NCBI GenBank assembly: GCA_963920635.1
Contig: OY987308.1
Coordinates: 7,320,225 to 7,384,224, forward strand
Direction of reading: 5' to 3'
Source: Pseudeuparius sepicola
Lineage: Eukaryota > Arthropoda > Insecta > Coleoptera > Anthribidae
Length of the DNA: 64,000 nucleotides
The notes beneath the pieces were generated by a model, which worked only from the letters and a program-made list of their open reading frames with translations, had not been told where the DNA came from and searched no databases. Below are positions 21,383 to 33,065 of this stretch, one piece after another. Each line of letters opens with the position of its first letter. The first letter of the stretch is position 1. The translations under genes and the position numbers were made by a program.

Positions 21383-24300
21383 TGTCAGTAGTACTACTAG
21401 GTGGAACCTGCAACAGTTTTTTATGCTTTACTTTTGGTCGTCTAATATTTTGTTTGTGAAGAGTCTTTTTCGCGGTTTTTACCTGAATACTTTTATTTCG
21501 AACAACTTTACCTTTTTGGTACTTTTTGCATAATTTATTACGGTTGTTAGAAACTACTTTTCGATAGACGTCATCGTCTGGTTGATAAGTTAAAGGATCT
21601 TCTCGATTTTTATTATGATACTCTATAGTTTGTCCTTTGTGTTCTGTCAATTGTTCGTTTAATTTTTTATAAATTTGTTTTGTAGCTTCGCGGTGTTCTT
21701 CGATATAGTTATTCATTAGTTGCTGGTTAATGTCGATGTCAAAAGGGTCTTTCGTATTTAAATGTCCATTTATAACGTCGATAGGTTTTTGTTTGGTTGT
21801 AGAATGTATTGAATTATTGTATCCGAGTATTGCATAAGGCATTTGATTTAGAATGTCGATTTTTCCTTTGTTTTTATGAATTATTACTCTTAAATGTTCA
21901 AGAAGTGTCGAATGAAAACGTTCTATGGCTCCGTTTGATTGAGGGCTATTTATAGTGATATAGTGAGAGTTAATTTTGTGAGTTTTGAAAAATTCTTGTA
22001 TTATAGAATTTTTAAATTCTGTACCGTTATCCATAACAACTAAAGAGGGTAAGCCGTGATGGGTCATGAAAATAACGAAAGCTTTTACAATTTCTATTGC
22101 GGATAACCCGTTTAAGGGGTATGCTTGACTGTACTTAGAGAATGTATCTATCATCGTTAAGAATTTTTGTCCGTGTGCTTGAAAGGTATCTACGTGAACA
22201 ATTTCGAATGGTTTCGAAGGTGTGGGAGTAAGCATTAATTTTTGTTTAGGTGGATTTCGATCGTACTTATTTTGTTGGCATATTTCGCAGAAATTTATGT
22301 AGTTAGCAACGTCGTTTTTTATTCCGGGCCAGTAATATTTTCTTTTTATTCGGGTTTCAGTTTCTAGGATTCCGCGGTGGTTCGTCTTGCTTTCGTGATA
22401 ATTTTGAATAATCTGAGTTTGCATATTTGCATCTGTTACATCTTCTAGGAAAGTATTACATTTCATTAACTTGTAAGCTGCATTTTTAAATGTTTTCCTG
22501 AGAATCTCGCATATACGTGGAGCATAATCTTCTTTATCAAAATATATAGCATAAGTGAATTTAGGATCTAAATAATTTTTAAACAAGTTAATTATGTCGG
22601 TTTCTACATTATTTATGGAAATTTGGACATTTAAACGTTTTTTATTAGGAAAAGTGCTTTCGCGTTTAGGCGTCGCTGGGGAATGTAAAACAAATTTTAT
22701 TTTAATTTGGTGGTCAAAAGAATTTAAACACCTGTCAGTCGAGGGTAATTCTTGTATTGGATTTTCATGGCTAGTATGAACCGTGTTATCGTCGATTTCC
22801 TCGGCTGATATAGTTTCTTCTGATGAAGGATCCTGATTTGGGTCTTGATTAATTTGTGCATTATTTGTCGATGGTTCGTTTTGTACATGGGTTGTGCTTG
22901 TAGATGGTTCGTTCACGTCATTTAAGTCTGGTTGCTCGTCAATGTTTCCTGTAGTCGAAAAATTGTCAGTTTCTTTTTCTTTTGATTTTTCGAGAGATTT
23001 GTTAAATTCTTCTATGTAATTAAAAATTTCTTTGGTGTGTATTTCTACACGTGAAAGTGCGTCTGCGTTTGTGTTTGTCTTTCCTTTTTTGTATTGTATT
23101 TCATAGTCAAATTCTTCAAGTTTTAGTCGCCATCTTACTAGTCGTGAGTTGGGTTCTTTTAGTGACATAAGCCACACGAGAGGTCTATGATCTGTTAAAA
23201 TTTTGAATTTGCGTCCAAATAAATATGGTCTGAAATATTTTGTTGCAAATACGATTGCTAAAAGCTCTTTTTCGATGGTGCTGTAATTTTGTTCCGATTC
23301 ATTTAGAGTCCGAGAGGCGTATGCAATAGGTTTGTCATTTCCGATAGGTCCTTGTGATAAGATAGCACCGATCGCGACGTTACTTGCATCAGTGGTCAAG
23401 TTAAACTGTTTCGTAAAGTCGGGGTATTGTAAAAGTGGTTCATTCATTAAGAGATTTTTACAGTCTTCAAAGCATTTGACATATTGGGGAGTTAATTCGA
23501 TTTTTGCATCCTTTTTTAAACATAAAGTGAAGGGTTTAGTGATACGAGCGAAGTCTTTAATAAATTTTCTGTAGTAACCTAATAAACCTAAAAATCCTTT
23601 TATCTCTTTTGTTGTTTTTGGTAAGGGATATTTTTTTATAGCAATAATTTTGTCTGGGTTTGGTCGTACTCCTTCTGGGGTAACAACATGTCCGAGATAC
23701 GCGACTTCTTTTTGTAAAAATTCCGATTTATCGAGCTGAATTTTGAAATTTGTTTCTCTTAGGCGTTGAAATACTTTTGTTAAATTTATTAAGTGTTCTT
23801 GAAGCGAAGTGGAAAAGATTATGATATCGTCGAGATATACAAGGCATATCTCGTTTTGTAACCCTCTGAGGATATTGTCTATTACCCTCTGAAAGGTTGC
23901 AGGGGCGTTTTTTAAGCCCATAGGCATTCGAACGTATTCGTAATGCCCGTTCTCTACGTTAAAAGCGGTTTTAGGGATGTCTGCAGGGTTCATCTCAATT
24001 TGATGAAATCCACTTGCCAAGTCTAGTGTCGTGAAGTAGTTACAACGTCCAAGTTTGTCTAGTACGTCTGTAATGTTAGGGAGAGGGTAGCGGTCATCGA
24101 TAGTTTTTTCGTTTAATTTGCGATAGTCGACGACTATTCGCCACTTTTTCTGTCCAGATGCGTCGGCCTTTTTGGGGACGATCCATATGGGGGATGACCA
24201 GGGTGAATTACTTGGTCTAATTATACCTTGGTCTAACATCGAGGATATTTGTCTCTGTACTTCGGGTTTATGTATATACGGGTACCTATATGATTTGGTG

Positions 24301-24602
24301 TATACGGGAATTTCGTCTTTGGTCCTTATGCTGTGTTTCATTTGGTTCGTAAAAGTAAGAGGTAATTCGGGTCTATGAAAAATGTCTGAATATTTTCTGC
24401 AAATTTTTAAAATTTGTTTACGTTCTTCTTCATTCATGTGAGAGGTTCTAATTAAATTTTCTATGTCTGAATTTTCTAAATAAGTGTCATTGGGAATAAT
24501 TTCTGCTGAGTAAATAAAATGTTCGTCTAAATCAAATTCTGATGTAGGTACAGGGTCGGTCAAAGTAATTTGGATAACGTCATCTGAATTATTAACTAGT
24601 TA
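21351..24602 (-). CDS. pol: Gypsy 2 pol: reverse transcriptase, RNase H, integrase
   Basis: An open frame of about 1080 codons follows an in-frame TAA at 24600-24602. Counting from TTG at 24563: reverse transcriptase about residues 85-350 with DYRKLN, LDLASGFHQIE, and YLDD at 243-246; RNase H about 388-505 with TTDAS, TDHRP and NADALSR; a low-complexity Asn/Pro/Ser/Thr linker about 510-620; integrase with H723, H729, C759, C762 and the D792, D845, E881 triad. All catalytic residues are present. The stop means this part is made only by readthrough or not at all. The C-terminus overlaps env. Confidence 0.9.
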
Positions 24603-25150
24603 AGCCCACGCTAAATTTTCGTTTGCTGTAGAGAGAGAGCTTTTTAAAATTGCGCCTTGAAATTCCTGATATTTTAATAATACAGGTCCGTATTCTTCTT
24701 TAACGGGTAATTTAACAGGGGTTATACTATGTGGTTCTAACTGTAAATGGTAAAAATGTGATTGATTGGTTTCGTAATATCGAAGTGGTAAAATAGCATT
24801 TTCAGTTATAAGCTGATTTCGATTGTCTCTAAAATCTAAGAGTGCTTGTATTAATTTTATATTGGTAAGGTTTTGTGAAAATTGAAAAGATAAAATTTCA
24901 TTGGTAAATTTGATTTAAATTCTTGAAAACTTGGTATATTTGCGGAGTAATTTTGAGAATAACTTTGGAAAACTGAAGATACAATAAATGGATCATGCTG
25001 TATAAAATTTTTAAAATTTTGAAAAGCAATATTCGGGTTAATAAAAGATTTGGTGGAACCAGTGTCGATTAAAAGTTTGATTGGGGGGTTAGAGATACAA
25101 ATATAGGGTAATATTTTTTTGTCAGGGAAATAGTGCAATTCTATTACGTT
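24603..25150 (-). pseudogene. Gypsy 2 protease region of pol, frame-broken
   Basis: Pol begins in the -1 frame relative to gag, overlapping its end, as expected for Gypsy -1 frameshifting. Open sequence 24857-25138 holds the retropepsin site LIDTGSTKSF. It stops near 24857, while the sequence leading to reverse transcriptase continues in another frame. The usual DGLIG motif of the protease C-terminal half is missing at the switch, so a small deletion is the likely cause. Confidence 0.75.
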
Positions 25151-26448
25151 TCTAGTTCGTAATTTTGAGCGTGTTGAAAATTTGCGTCTTGCTCGGTGTG
25201 CGGTTCATAGAACTGTTCGTTATTTTCGGTTTCAATTATTGTGTCATTATAGGGTTCATACTGGTTTAGATCAGATTGATTGTCATAGTCAAGTTCATCG
25301 GTATGTTCGGTATTAAATAGTTCTTCAGATGCGAAATTGGGTTTTTGTCCGTAATTTTGGAAGTAAGAATTTGGTCGAATATTAGAATTTGGTTTTGGAA
25401 TAGTTTGATTAATTCCAGACATTGGTGTAGGTCTGTTAGTGGGTGGTTTATTGGTAGGTTTAAATTGGTTTTGGGGTCTTCCAAATACTTGTGAGTTTGT
25501 GGGATATCTCTGTGAAGGAGGATTTGGATTTCTTTGGATATTGGATATAGGTCCGCGAGGAAATTGAGAATTAAATTGTCGGGGTTGTGTCCAGTTCGAT
25601 CTTTGCATTATTTGGGGTTGATTTTGGGGTAAAGAGTAGCGATGTTGTGGTTGTGGTGGAAAATATTGGGCAGGAGTAGGTTTTCTTAAAATTTGAGTTT
25701 GGGGTGTATTAGATTTTTGATAATATTTTATATTTTCTTCTTCTGTAATAAATTGTAAAGCGGATGCTAGAGTAGTAGGTCTCATAGCACGAATTATAGG
25801 TCCCAGGGGTTCGCTTAAACCTGCTAGAAAAGTTTTTAATGCTTGTTTTGTGAAAAAATCGCGTTTAGACGGTCGACTTGCCTCATCACATTTTAGATCT
25901 ATATGGTTACAAATGGTATTTAATAAATGCATAACTTTTTCGTGAAATTGGTAAGGAGATTCGTTAGGTTTCTGTCTTAAGTTTACAAGGTCTTGATTTA
26001 GACAATTTTCGTCTCTTTGATCGCCAAAATTCAAAATGAGAGTATTTTTTATATCGTCCCAAGTTTTACAACCATTAATAGCGACAACTTCCTCTGCTTT
26101 ACCCTCTAGTTTGTTTAAAATTCCATTTAAAAGTAAAGTATTTTGAAAATTTTGAAGGTTCACTGCGTCAAAATAGTACACTAAAATTGATTCTGCTGAG
26201 GAAATAAATCGATGTAACTTATTTGGGTTTCCATCGAACAATGGAATAACACTAATATTTTTAATATCTAAGGCTGGTGCCATTTTAACACTACTTTCAA
26301 AAACTGAATTAATTTGTGATTGTTTTAATTTTATTTGATCAGATTCGATCGATAAATTTTCAAGTAATTCAGAAACTAAGCCTAACTCAGTGCCGGAGTA
26401 ATCGTTTTCACAAAAGGAATCGTTACGGGACAAAGAGGAGTCTGACAT
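25144..26448 (-). CDS. gag: Gypsy 2 Gag
   Basis: 434 codons, uninterrupted, from the Met at 26448. The N-terminal half resembles errantivirus capsid: VIPLFDGNPNKLHRFI, LEGKAEEVV, WDDIKNTLILNFGDQRD and KPNESPYQFHEKVM. The C-terminal half is rich in Pro, Gln and Asn with no zinc knuckle, as in many errantiviruses. It forms the intracellular particle and binds genomic RNA. The end (YELET, stop at 25144) overlaps the -1 pol frame. Confidence 0.88.
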   Translation of the reverse strand: MSDSSLSRNDSFCENDYSGTELGLVSELLENLSIESDQIKLKQSQINSVFESSVKMAPALDIKNISVIPLFDGNPNKLHRFISSAESILVYYFDAVNLQNFQNTLLLNGILNKLEGKAEEVVAINGCKTWDDIKNTLILNFGDQRDENCLNQDLVNLRQKPNESPYQFHEKVMHLLNTICNHIDLKCDEASRPSKRDFFTKQALKTFLAGLSEPLGPIIRAMRPTTLASALQFITEEENIKYYQKSNTPQTQILRKPTPAQYFPPQPQHRYSLPQNQPQIMQRSNWTQPRQFNSQFPRGPISNIQRNPNPPSQRYPTNSQVFGRPQNQFKPTNKPPTNRPTPMSGINQTIPKPNSNIRPNSYFQNYGQKPNFASEELFNTEHTDELDYDNQSDLNQYEPYNDTIIETENNEQFYEPHTEQDANFQHAQNYELET

Positions 26449-26673
26449 GAAAGAGAAAAACTAACTCACAGTATCCACGTCCTTTCTGTTTCCATCTAGT
26501 GCCTGAAGTTCTTCTGGTAGGTGTTGGTGCTCACGGATGTCCACGTTGGAGTCCGAAAAAGTCCAAGCCCGAAAACAACTTCGTACACGATAGGTTACTT
26601 TTTTTTTCCGTAAAGCGTTGAAACGCACCGGTTATCGATATTGATTCCGACGAAAAATCCGTACGACTGCGCC
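26449..26673 (-). other. Gypsy 2 leader and primer-binding site
   Basis: Between the 5' LTR and gag. At 26664-26674 the minus strand reads TGGCGCAGTCG, complementary to the 3' end of a tRNA-Ser, the known primer of many errantiviruses. It overlaps the last base of the LTR. Confidence 0.85.
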
Positions 26674-26898
26674 ACTTAAATTCAGTGAACGCAGATACTG
26701 GTTTTTAAAAAGATTTATTTTTCTCAAAAGGTACAATCTACAATAGATGTGAACCGTGAAATGGCTATGTCGAGACTGAATACACAAGAACGGGTGAAAA
26801 CATAAAAAGTAACATTACTGCTGACAAAGGTGTTACATTACAATTATTACAAGAACTGCTTGTTTAACAAGTGTTTTCTAGTTGGCGTTGATATAACT
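26674..26898 (-). repeat. Gypsy 2 5' LTR
   Basis: 225 bp, one substitution relative to 19483-19707. Bordered on the right by CGCGCG (26899-26904). Confidence 0.9.
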
Positions 26899-26904
26899 CG
26901 CGCG

Positions 26905-27527
26905 TTGCATTTTGGGTAAGTAGTTAATTATCAATAGTCTGTGAATTCATCGAAAACTAGCCATACATACAAACATAAATATGCTGCGACCTGAATTGTA
27001 GATACCGTCGTCGAATAATTCCATGGAAGTGGGGAAAATATGGCTACGCTATACCTAGCTTATTTTATGTATGTGCCAAATAAATTATTGGCATTAAAGC
27101 ATACCTATACAGGGTTTCCCAGAAGTATTGGGAGATATTTGAAGAACGGTTAGTTCGGTCAAAAAAAGACTAAAATGTTCTATCAAAAAATTTCGTAAGA
27201 CCCTTTTTTTCGAAACTTTTCATGCTTTAAAGTCAATCCCTGGAGAAGGTTTTTCCATAATATCTTCGAAACAGTGGAATCAATTTTAATTTTAACTTGG
27301 ACAGTATACCCAGTACATAAAGACTGATAATATAAAATTATAGCAACATTTCAATCTCGTTTTGGAAACCCCTAACATTCAATGCCCGGAAACTTTGATA
27401 CGACCTTTTTTTTCAATTGCAATTATTCACAACCAAAAAAATGAACGGTTTTCAAGGAAAAACACTTATCTACTAGAAAATAATAGGTAGTAAAACAAAT
27501 CTTACTGACACTTTATGTTCTATGTGA
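26905..27527. other. Intergenic stretch with a transposon end fragment
   Basis: TATACAGGGTTTCCCAGAAG near 27113 resembles a CAGGG-type transposon end, but no partner end was found. Otherwise nothing recognised. Confidence 0.35.
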
Positions 27528-29030
27528 GCACCGTTCAAGGATGGTGTAATAGACAGTATAGTCCGATCCCTATACTTGCAATGTTGCCAATCGCCGCCGT
27601 AGAGTGACGTCACCGCTTGCCTCGCGGCTGGGCTCACGCGTTATACTCGTATAAATGAATGTATTTTGTACATGTAGTTATAATACCCATATTCCAATTA
27701 ACACTACAGATTATTGGTTTAAAAAATACTAAATTATTATTTATTATTGATAGTAAAAATAAGTTAATAGGAATATTTCTCAGATAGATACACAGAGTGT
27801 CTACACACATTATAATATACAAATCCACAAAATCTTTATTTTTGGAGATAATCGCCTGAACTTTTTTGTTTAAAAGGCCTTCAAAAACCGCTTCTTGTGA
27901 CCTTCCTACCATTTTTAAAATGCAGGACACCCAAAAACCTCCAATTACCAAATTTGAACAAAAAATATACAGGGAGTTCTATTCTGCAGGGTGCCAAAGT
28001 TGGACGAAATAGGAATTTTAAATGTGTCTGGCCAGTTGAATGTTCCATGGAATTACTTAGAAACAGTTGAATGGTCAACAGGCACACTTAAAGTGTTGAT
28101 GTGAAAAATCCAATACAATATTATACAGGATGTTTCTGGGGTATCTCAAAATGTAGAATAAGTATTTTTAAACTTTGAAATTGTTGAAAAAATGCTAATA
28201 AACCCAAAGTGATTTTTCTTTATGGTACAAAATATCAAAACATCTAAAAAATGTCTAACATTATTGGACCCTTCTCAGCGTGCTCTGGACCCCGATATAG
28301 TTAAAAAAAATATCCTACATTTTGAGTGCATCTAGAAATAATAAATTTCCTGTATATTATTGTTTTGGATTTTGAATGGTCCTGTCGACCATTCAACTAT
28401 TTCGAAGTAATTCCATTGCACACCTGGACCCCCCAGATGCCCTTAAAATCTCTATTTTGACCAATTTTGGCACCCGGCAGAATGGAATTCCCTGTAAATT
28501 TTTTGTTCAAATTTGGTATCTGGAGGTTTTTGGGTGTACTGGTTAACGCTGTGGGGGGACAGATTTTAAATAAAAAAATCGCTAATGGTGTTCGTGAAAA
28601 TCTGGGAGAATAAAGAAAATCGCAGCCGGCCCTGGATTTCCATTTTGAAAATGGTAGGAAGGTCACAAGAAGAAATTTTTGAGGGGTCTTTAAAAAAAGG
28701 TCAGGCGATTATCTCCAAAATTAAGATTTCATGGATTTGTGTACCTATATGTTTGAAAGTAGACATTCTGTATATCTATCTGAGAACTATTATTCCTATT
28801 AACTTAATTTTACTATCAATGATAAATAATAGTATATTTTAAACCAATAATCTGTAGTGTTAATTGGAATATGGGCATTATAACTACATGTACGAAATAC
28901 ATTCATTTATACGAGTATAACGCGTGAGCCCAGCCGCGAAGTCCGCGGTGACGTCATTGCGCCAATCAGAGCTGGAGAACTTTTGCGCGGATCGGACTAT
29001 CCTGTGTATTACACCATCCTTGAGCACGGT
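27528..29030. mobile_element. Long palindromic element (about 0.55-0.65-kb arms)
   Basis: TCAAGGATGGTGTAATA near the left end recurs inverted as TATTACACCATCCTTGA near the right end. Similarity continues inward through GGCTGGGCTCACGCGTTATAC and its inverse, and on to about 28080 and 28375. The right arm has an extra segment with GC-rich words near 28540-28640. No transposase. A diverged single-arm relative is at about 51700-51960. Transcripts would fold into long double-stranded RNA. Confidence 0.75.
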
Positions 29031-29109
29031 TAACATCAATACATTTGCGTAAGCAGTGAATCAAGGTCATACGGTTGGCAACACTGGTACTGGTGCCCAG
29101 TGCTCACGC

Positions 29110-29285
29110 TGTACAGCACCCTATAATAATACAGGGGCACCGAAAAATCATTCATGGCCTTATGCACCATCGCAGCCAATCCTGGCTTAACTTCCAAACC
29201 ATTGCTACAACGATCGTTGTCAAGCAATCAAACCCGGTTTAAAAGTTAAGCCAAGCTCAAACACGACGGTGCATACGGCCATTAG
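29110..29285. repeat. Short hairpin upstream of the HECT gene
   Basis: CATGGCCTTATGCACCATCG on the left and CGACGGTGCATACGGCCAT on the right, with GGCTTAACTT and AAGTTAAGCC inside, form an inverted repeat of roughly 120 bp. It may be a MITE or part of the promoter of the gene starting at 29434. Confidence 0.5.
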
Positions 29286-29433
29286 TGATTTTCTGCGTCA
29301 TATATTTAATTTTCATTGTCAAATTCTTTATTTCGGTTAGCAATTTTTTTTCAATTTATTGCTCTAGTGCTGCTGGACATCTTGCAATGCCTCGTATTAT
29401 TATAGGGATTTATTATCTTGGGATTTTTCAGAA

Positions 29434-30838
29434 ATGGAAGAGGAGTTTGAAAAATATTTAATATCTAGAGATGCAGTTTCATCAGAAGGCCTAGAAGAAA
29501 TGAAGTCCGAGAAGGTAAGATTTTGGATTAATCTTACCTATCTAAATTTTCTGTAAATTGAATTCTTATACAGGGTGTTCCAGCGGAAACGTAACAGGCT
29601 CTATAACGGCCGGGATTTTTTTTTTGAAAAACGCAAAAGAGGTCGAATTTGTTTGACAGGGGGACATCTTTTGATATAAAATTGATAGATCTATCTGCAT
29701 CCCCCTGATCTGGGGTTGAACCACTTCAAAGAATTTAAATGGGAAGAGGGTTCATGTCGCACACCTTTGGAAACGTCTGTTAATTCTCTATAAACCTGCA
29801 TCAGATTTTCGAAAATCGATCGACTTTTCAAAAAGATACAGCGTGTAAAATGCAAAACATTGTTTTTGTTAAATTGTTAAATAATTAAGCCAAAAGTTGT
29901 GTAAACCATTAATTGTAACAAATGGTACGTATTGAACGATGTAGGAACTAAAATTCCCTCTCTAAAACAATTGCAGGCTGCCTATTAAATTCGTGGATCC
30001 TTTTTCTCATCGAGTGTGTTAAAAAAATTAACAAAAAATCTAACAGTCAGATTATAAACAAGAAGTTGTCCTTTTTATCGCTTACGGCTTCCGACCACCA
30101 CTTTAATTGTTTAAGAATACCAGCCAATAATAATTGAAAATGAATGTTTTGCGTTTTATACGCTGTATGTTTTTGAAATATCTATCGATTTTTGAAAATT
30201 TGATGCATGTGTATAGAGAATTAAGAGAAGTTTTCAAAGGTGTGCGACATGAACCCCCTTCCCATTTAATTTTTTTTAGGCGTTTAACCCCCGCTCAGGG
30301 GGTTGCAGATAGATTTATCAATTTTATGCCAAAAGATGTCCCCCTGCCAAACAAAATCGACCCCTTTTTGGGTTTTTCAAAAAAAAATCCCGGCCGTTAT
30401 GGAGCCTTGTTACGGTTCCGCTGGAACACCCTACCTCCCTAATATTATATAAGTACTCTTCAGAATCGAAGTTTATAATCCAGCCTCCAAAAATAAATGT
30501 GTATGGAGTAGTTGTTAAAATATAGTAAATCACTGTGTACTTTGATCATATTCACTTGGATGCTACATGCGCATAGCCCAGTAAAAGAGATCCAACTGTT
30601 GTTGATATAGTTGATTTCACGAATTTTGACGTCTGTAGGCATTGCGATAACGCAAATTGCATTGCTGACCATTGCTACGTGGGCGGCCAAAGTTGTGAAA
30701 TCAACTATACAAGGTGATGCCTGGCCGATCTCAGGCGGCCACTCCTTCCCAGATAGATAGATAGCTAGATAGAATGTCTGCATCATAACATGAGATAATA
30801 TTGAAATAGGATAAATAGATTGATAGATAGATATAAAG

Positions 30839-30877
<39 letters not shown>

Positions 30878-33065
30878 AGTGACGTTCAAGTGTATCTGAG
30901 CCAAGTACTTTTGGACCGTGTCAACCTAGCTTAGAAAAGAATTGTATAATTTCTCGAAAATATTAGCCTGATCTGTCAGGAGATAAAAACAATAGGGGTT
31001 TTTAAAAATGTACCGATAGATACCGCACTGCACCGGAAGTTTTCGAAAATTAAATCGGGTTATTTTACATGACGGGACTGTCAAATATATCTACCGGTAA
31101 ATGATTAATGTACCAGCGGTATCTACGGGTATAATTTTCGAAAGCTCCTAATATAAACAGTTTTTTAATTGATATGATTTTTATGATTGAATCCACAAAG
31201 CCAATCACAAGTGCAGAAATTGTGCATTGATGGAAACTGATTCATTTAAAAACTTGCCCTTATAATTAACACTCTAAATAATTTTCAGATTGACATGGCG
31301 GCTGTACTGGCTATGACAGAAGATCAATTAAAAAAGTATATCCCTAAATACGGAGATAGGATTTCTGCATTAAGCTTCTGCCGAAGAAATGGTACTGGAA
31401 GCAGTTCCAGCACCAATCAAATAACTTTAAGTTTAATCGAAAAATTGAAAAGAGGGCAAGAAGGTCTACTGGAAAAAGACACCAAAAAAGCAAAAGCCGA
31501 CATTTCGCTACAGAATGGACAAGCAGGAAGAAAAGGTCGGCCATCAGCGGAGAAACGAAAAATCCATATTGGATGGATTTTGAATGGTACTCCCGTACGC
31601 CAAAGACGGTGGTAGCAGAGAAATTACCATTGAAAAAACGGCTACAAAAAATCATATACTAAGAAGAGCCCTTGACCTCTTTTTTCCAGAAGGTGTGTCT
31701 GCACAAGGTAAACTTGACCAGTTTACATACGACCTTCTAGATTTTAAAGAAAATGAATTTGATGAAAAGCTCACTGTAGGAGAAATATATGAAATCACAA
31801 AATTAAACGTACTGCGCTTTTATTTGGCAACAACTGAGATTATTGAAAAAAATAATGGAGATGCGTTGAGTGAAAGAGGAGCAGAAGCTACTACTATAGT
31901 GCCTGAAAATAATAGCAATATAGATTTTAACAGTGACAGTATTTTGGGCGAATTTCTTATACAAGTAGTCCCTGCCAATGATGGCGAGAATAACATACAT
32001 CAGCTATTTGATTTGTCCGATAATATCTTTGCTGATATAGATCAAAGCTCAACAAGCTATACAGAACCAACTATATCCAGCAGACAAAAAATTACTGTAC
32101 ATAGAGGACATATTTTTAACGAATTAACAGAACATTTTATTGGGCTTGAAAGTTATAATGCCCTTGTAGAAATTGAGGTAATTGGGTCAAATGGACAGGT
32201 CGAAATAGCCGTTGATGCAGGGGGGGTGCTTAAAGATGCTCTAAGCGAATATTGGGACTCTTTTTATAATGTATTATGCGAGGGTACTTCATGTAAGGTT
32301 CCGGAAGTCAACCATTTGTATGGAGAAACGAAATGGAAAGCTATTGCCAAGATTTTATTAATTGGATACCAACAAGTAAAATATTTTCCTACAAAATTAC
32401 CGAGACCTTTGACTGAATATGTAATTTTTGGAAGTATATCTTCCGATTTAACAGAAGCCTATTTCAATATTATTTCATGTTATGATGCAGACATTTTAAA
32501 AAAGGCTATTCTCGACTTCAATGACGTAGATTTTGATGATTTAATAGAAGTTCTCGATAACATTGAATGTAAGAAAAATGTAAATGCTGATAACATCAAA
32601 GAAGTTTTATGTGATCTCGCCCACGCAACTATAATTCAGAAACCGATGTATATAATAAAGTGTTGGAAAGAGATCTTAGAACATAAATTTACACAAAACG
32701 ATTTAAAAACCATTTACGAAGCTAGAAAGGTCACAACAAAAAAGATTATAGATATGCTACAGGTATCAGAAGAAATTCTTACAGCCGACAAAGAAAAAAC
32801 CATGCGGTTTCTCAAAAGGTTTCTTAGGGAGGTTGATCTGGAAATATTACCAAAATTTTTAAGGTTTTGTACAGGAGCCGATATCATCACCTGTGAAAAT
32901 ATATTCATAGAATTTAATGAACTGAAGGGAGCATTTAGAAGACCTACAGCGCATACCTGTAACAACATTTTAGTAATACCTACAACCTATGATTCATACA
33001 GAGAATTCAAATTTGAACTGAATAATGTGCTTCAGTCTAATATGTGGACAATGGACATTGTTTAA
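29434..33065 (+). CDS. SAM-HECT ubiquitin-ligase-like gene, two exons, one frameshift
   Basis: Exon 1 is 29434-29514 (27 codons, donor GTAAGA). Exon 2 starts 31289 after TTTTCAG and runs to 33065, joining in phase. The joined start resembles a SAM domain split by the intron (EKYLISRDAV, then MTEDQLKKYIPKYGDRI). After a Lys-rich linker a one-base frame change near 31600 moves reading into the 31584-33065 frame, which contains GGSREITI, then a HECT-like region about residues 170-490 (VDAGGVLKDALSEYW). The end has RRPTAHTCNNILVIP; its Cys (codon 32958-32960) is in the thioester position. HECT ligases pass ubiquitin from this Cys to substrates. Similar genes are highly repeated and transposon-like in fish and corals. 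The frameshift may be real decay or a sequence error. Confidence 0.7.
29571..30432. mobile_element. Inverted-repeat element in the HECT gene intron
   Basis: Begins CAGGGTGTTCCAGCGGAAAC after TA and ends in the inverse GTTCCGCTGGAACACCCT. Inner matches include GGGACATCTTTTG with CAAAAGATGTCCC, and TTCATGTCGCACACCTTTG with its inverse. The arms are about 250 bp and the centre is non-coding. TA target preference suggests a Tc1/mariner-like non-autonomous element. It lies wholly in the intron. Confidence 0.75.
30600..31150. repeat. Intron repeats: hairpin, GATA microsatellite, second inverted repeat
   Basis: TATAGTTGATTTCAC near 30607 and GTGAAATCAACTATA near 30696 form a hairpin. 30755-30878 is an interrupted (TAGA)n tract, pure at 30844-30877. 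Around 30985-31145, GATACCGC and GCGGTATC with TTTTCGAAAATTA-like words form another inverted repeat. All are in the HECT intron. Confidence 0.6.

Larger units (their letters stand above)
19483..26898 (-). mobile_element. Gypsy element 2, near-complete errantivirus-like element
   Basis: 7416 bp on the minus strand with 225-bp LTRs (19483-19707 and 26674-26898) that differ at one position. The target duplication is CGCGCG (19477-19482 and 26899-26904), like the GC-alternating sites known for some errantiviruses. The LTR starts AGTTATATCAAC. The gene order is gag, pol, env. Gag and env are open throughout; pol has a frame break in protease and one stop codon before reverse transcriptase. It is the youngest-looking retroelement here and lies inside the 26.8-kb block. 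Confidence 0.92.

Noticed and set aside
22594..24378. Plus-strand ORFs of 60-80 aa over Gypsy 2 pol
   Set aside because: They are reverse-strand shadows of a clear pol gene.
30755..30878. GATA repeats as a regulatory cluster
   Set aside because: A simple interrupted microsatellite in an intron; no further evidence of regulation.
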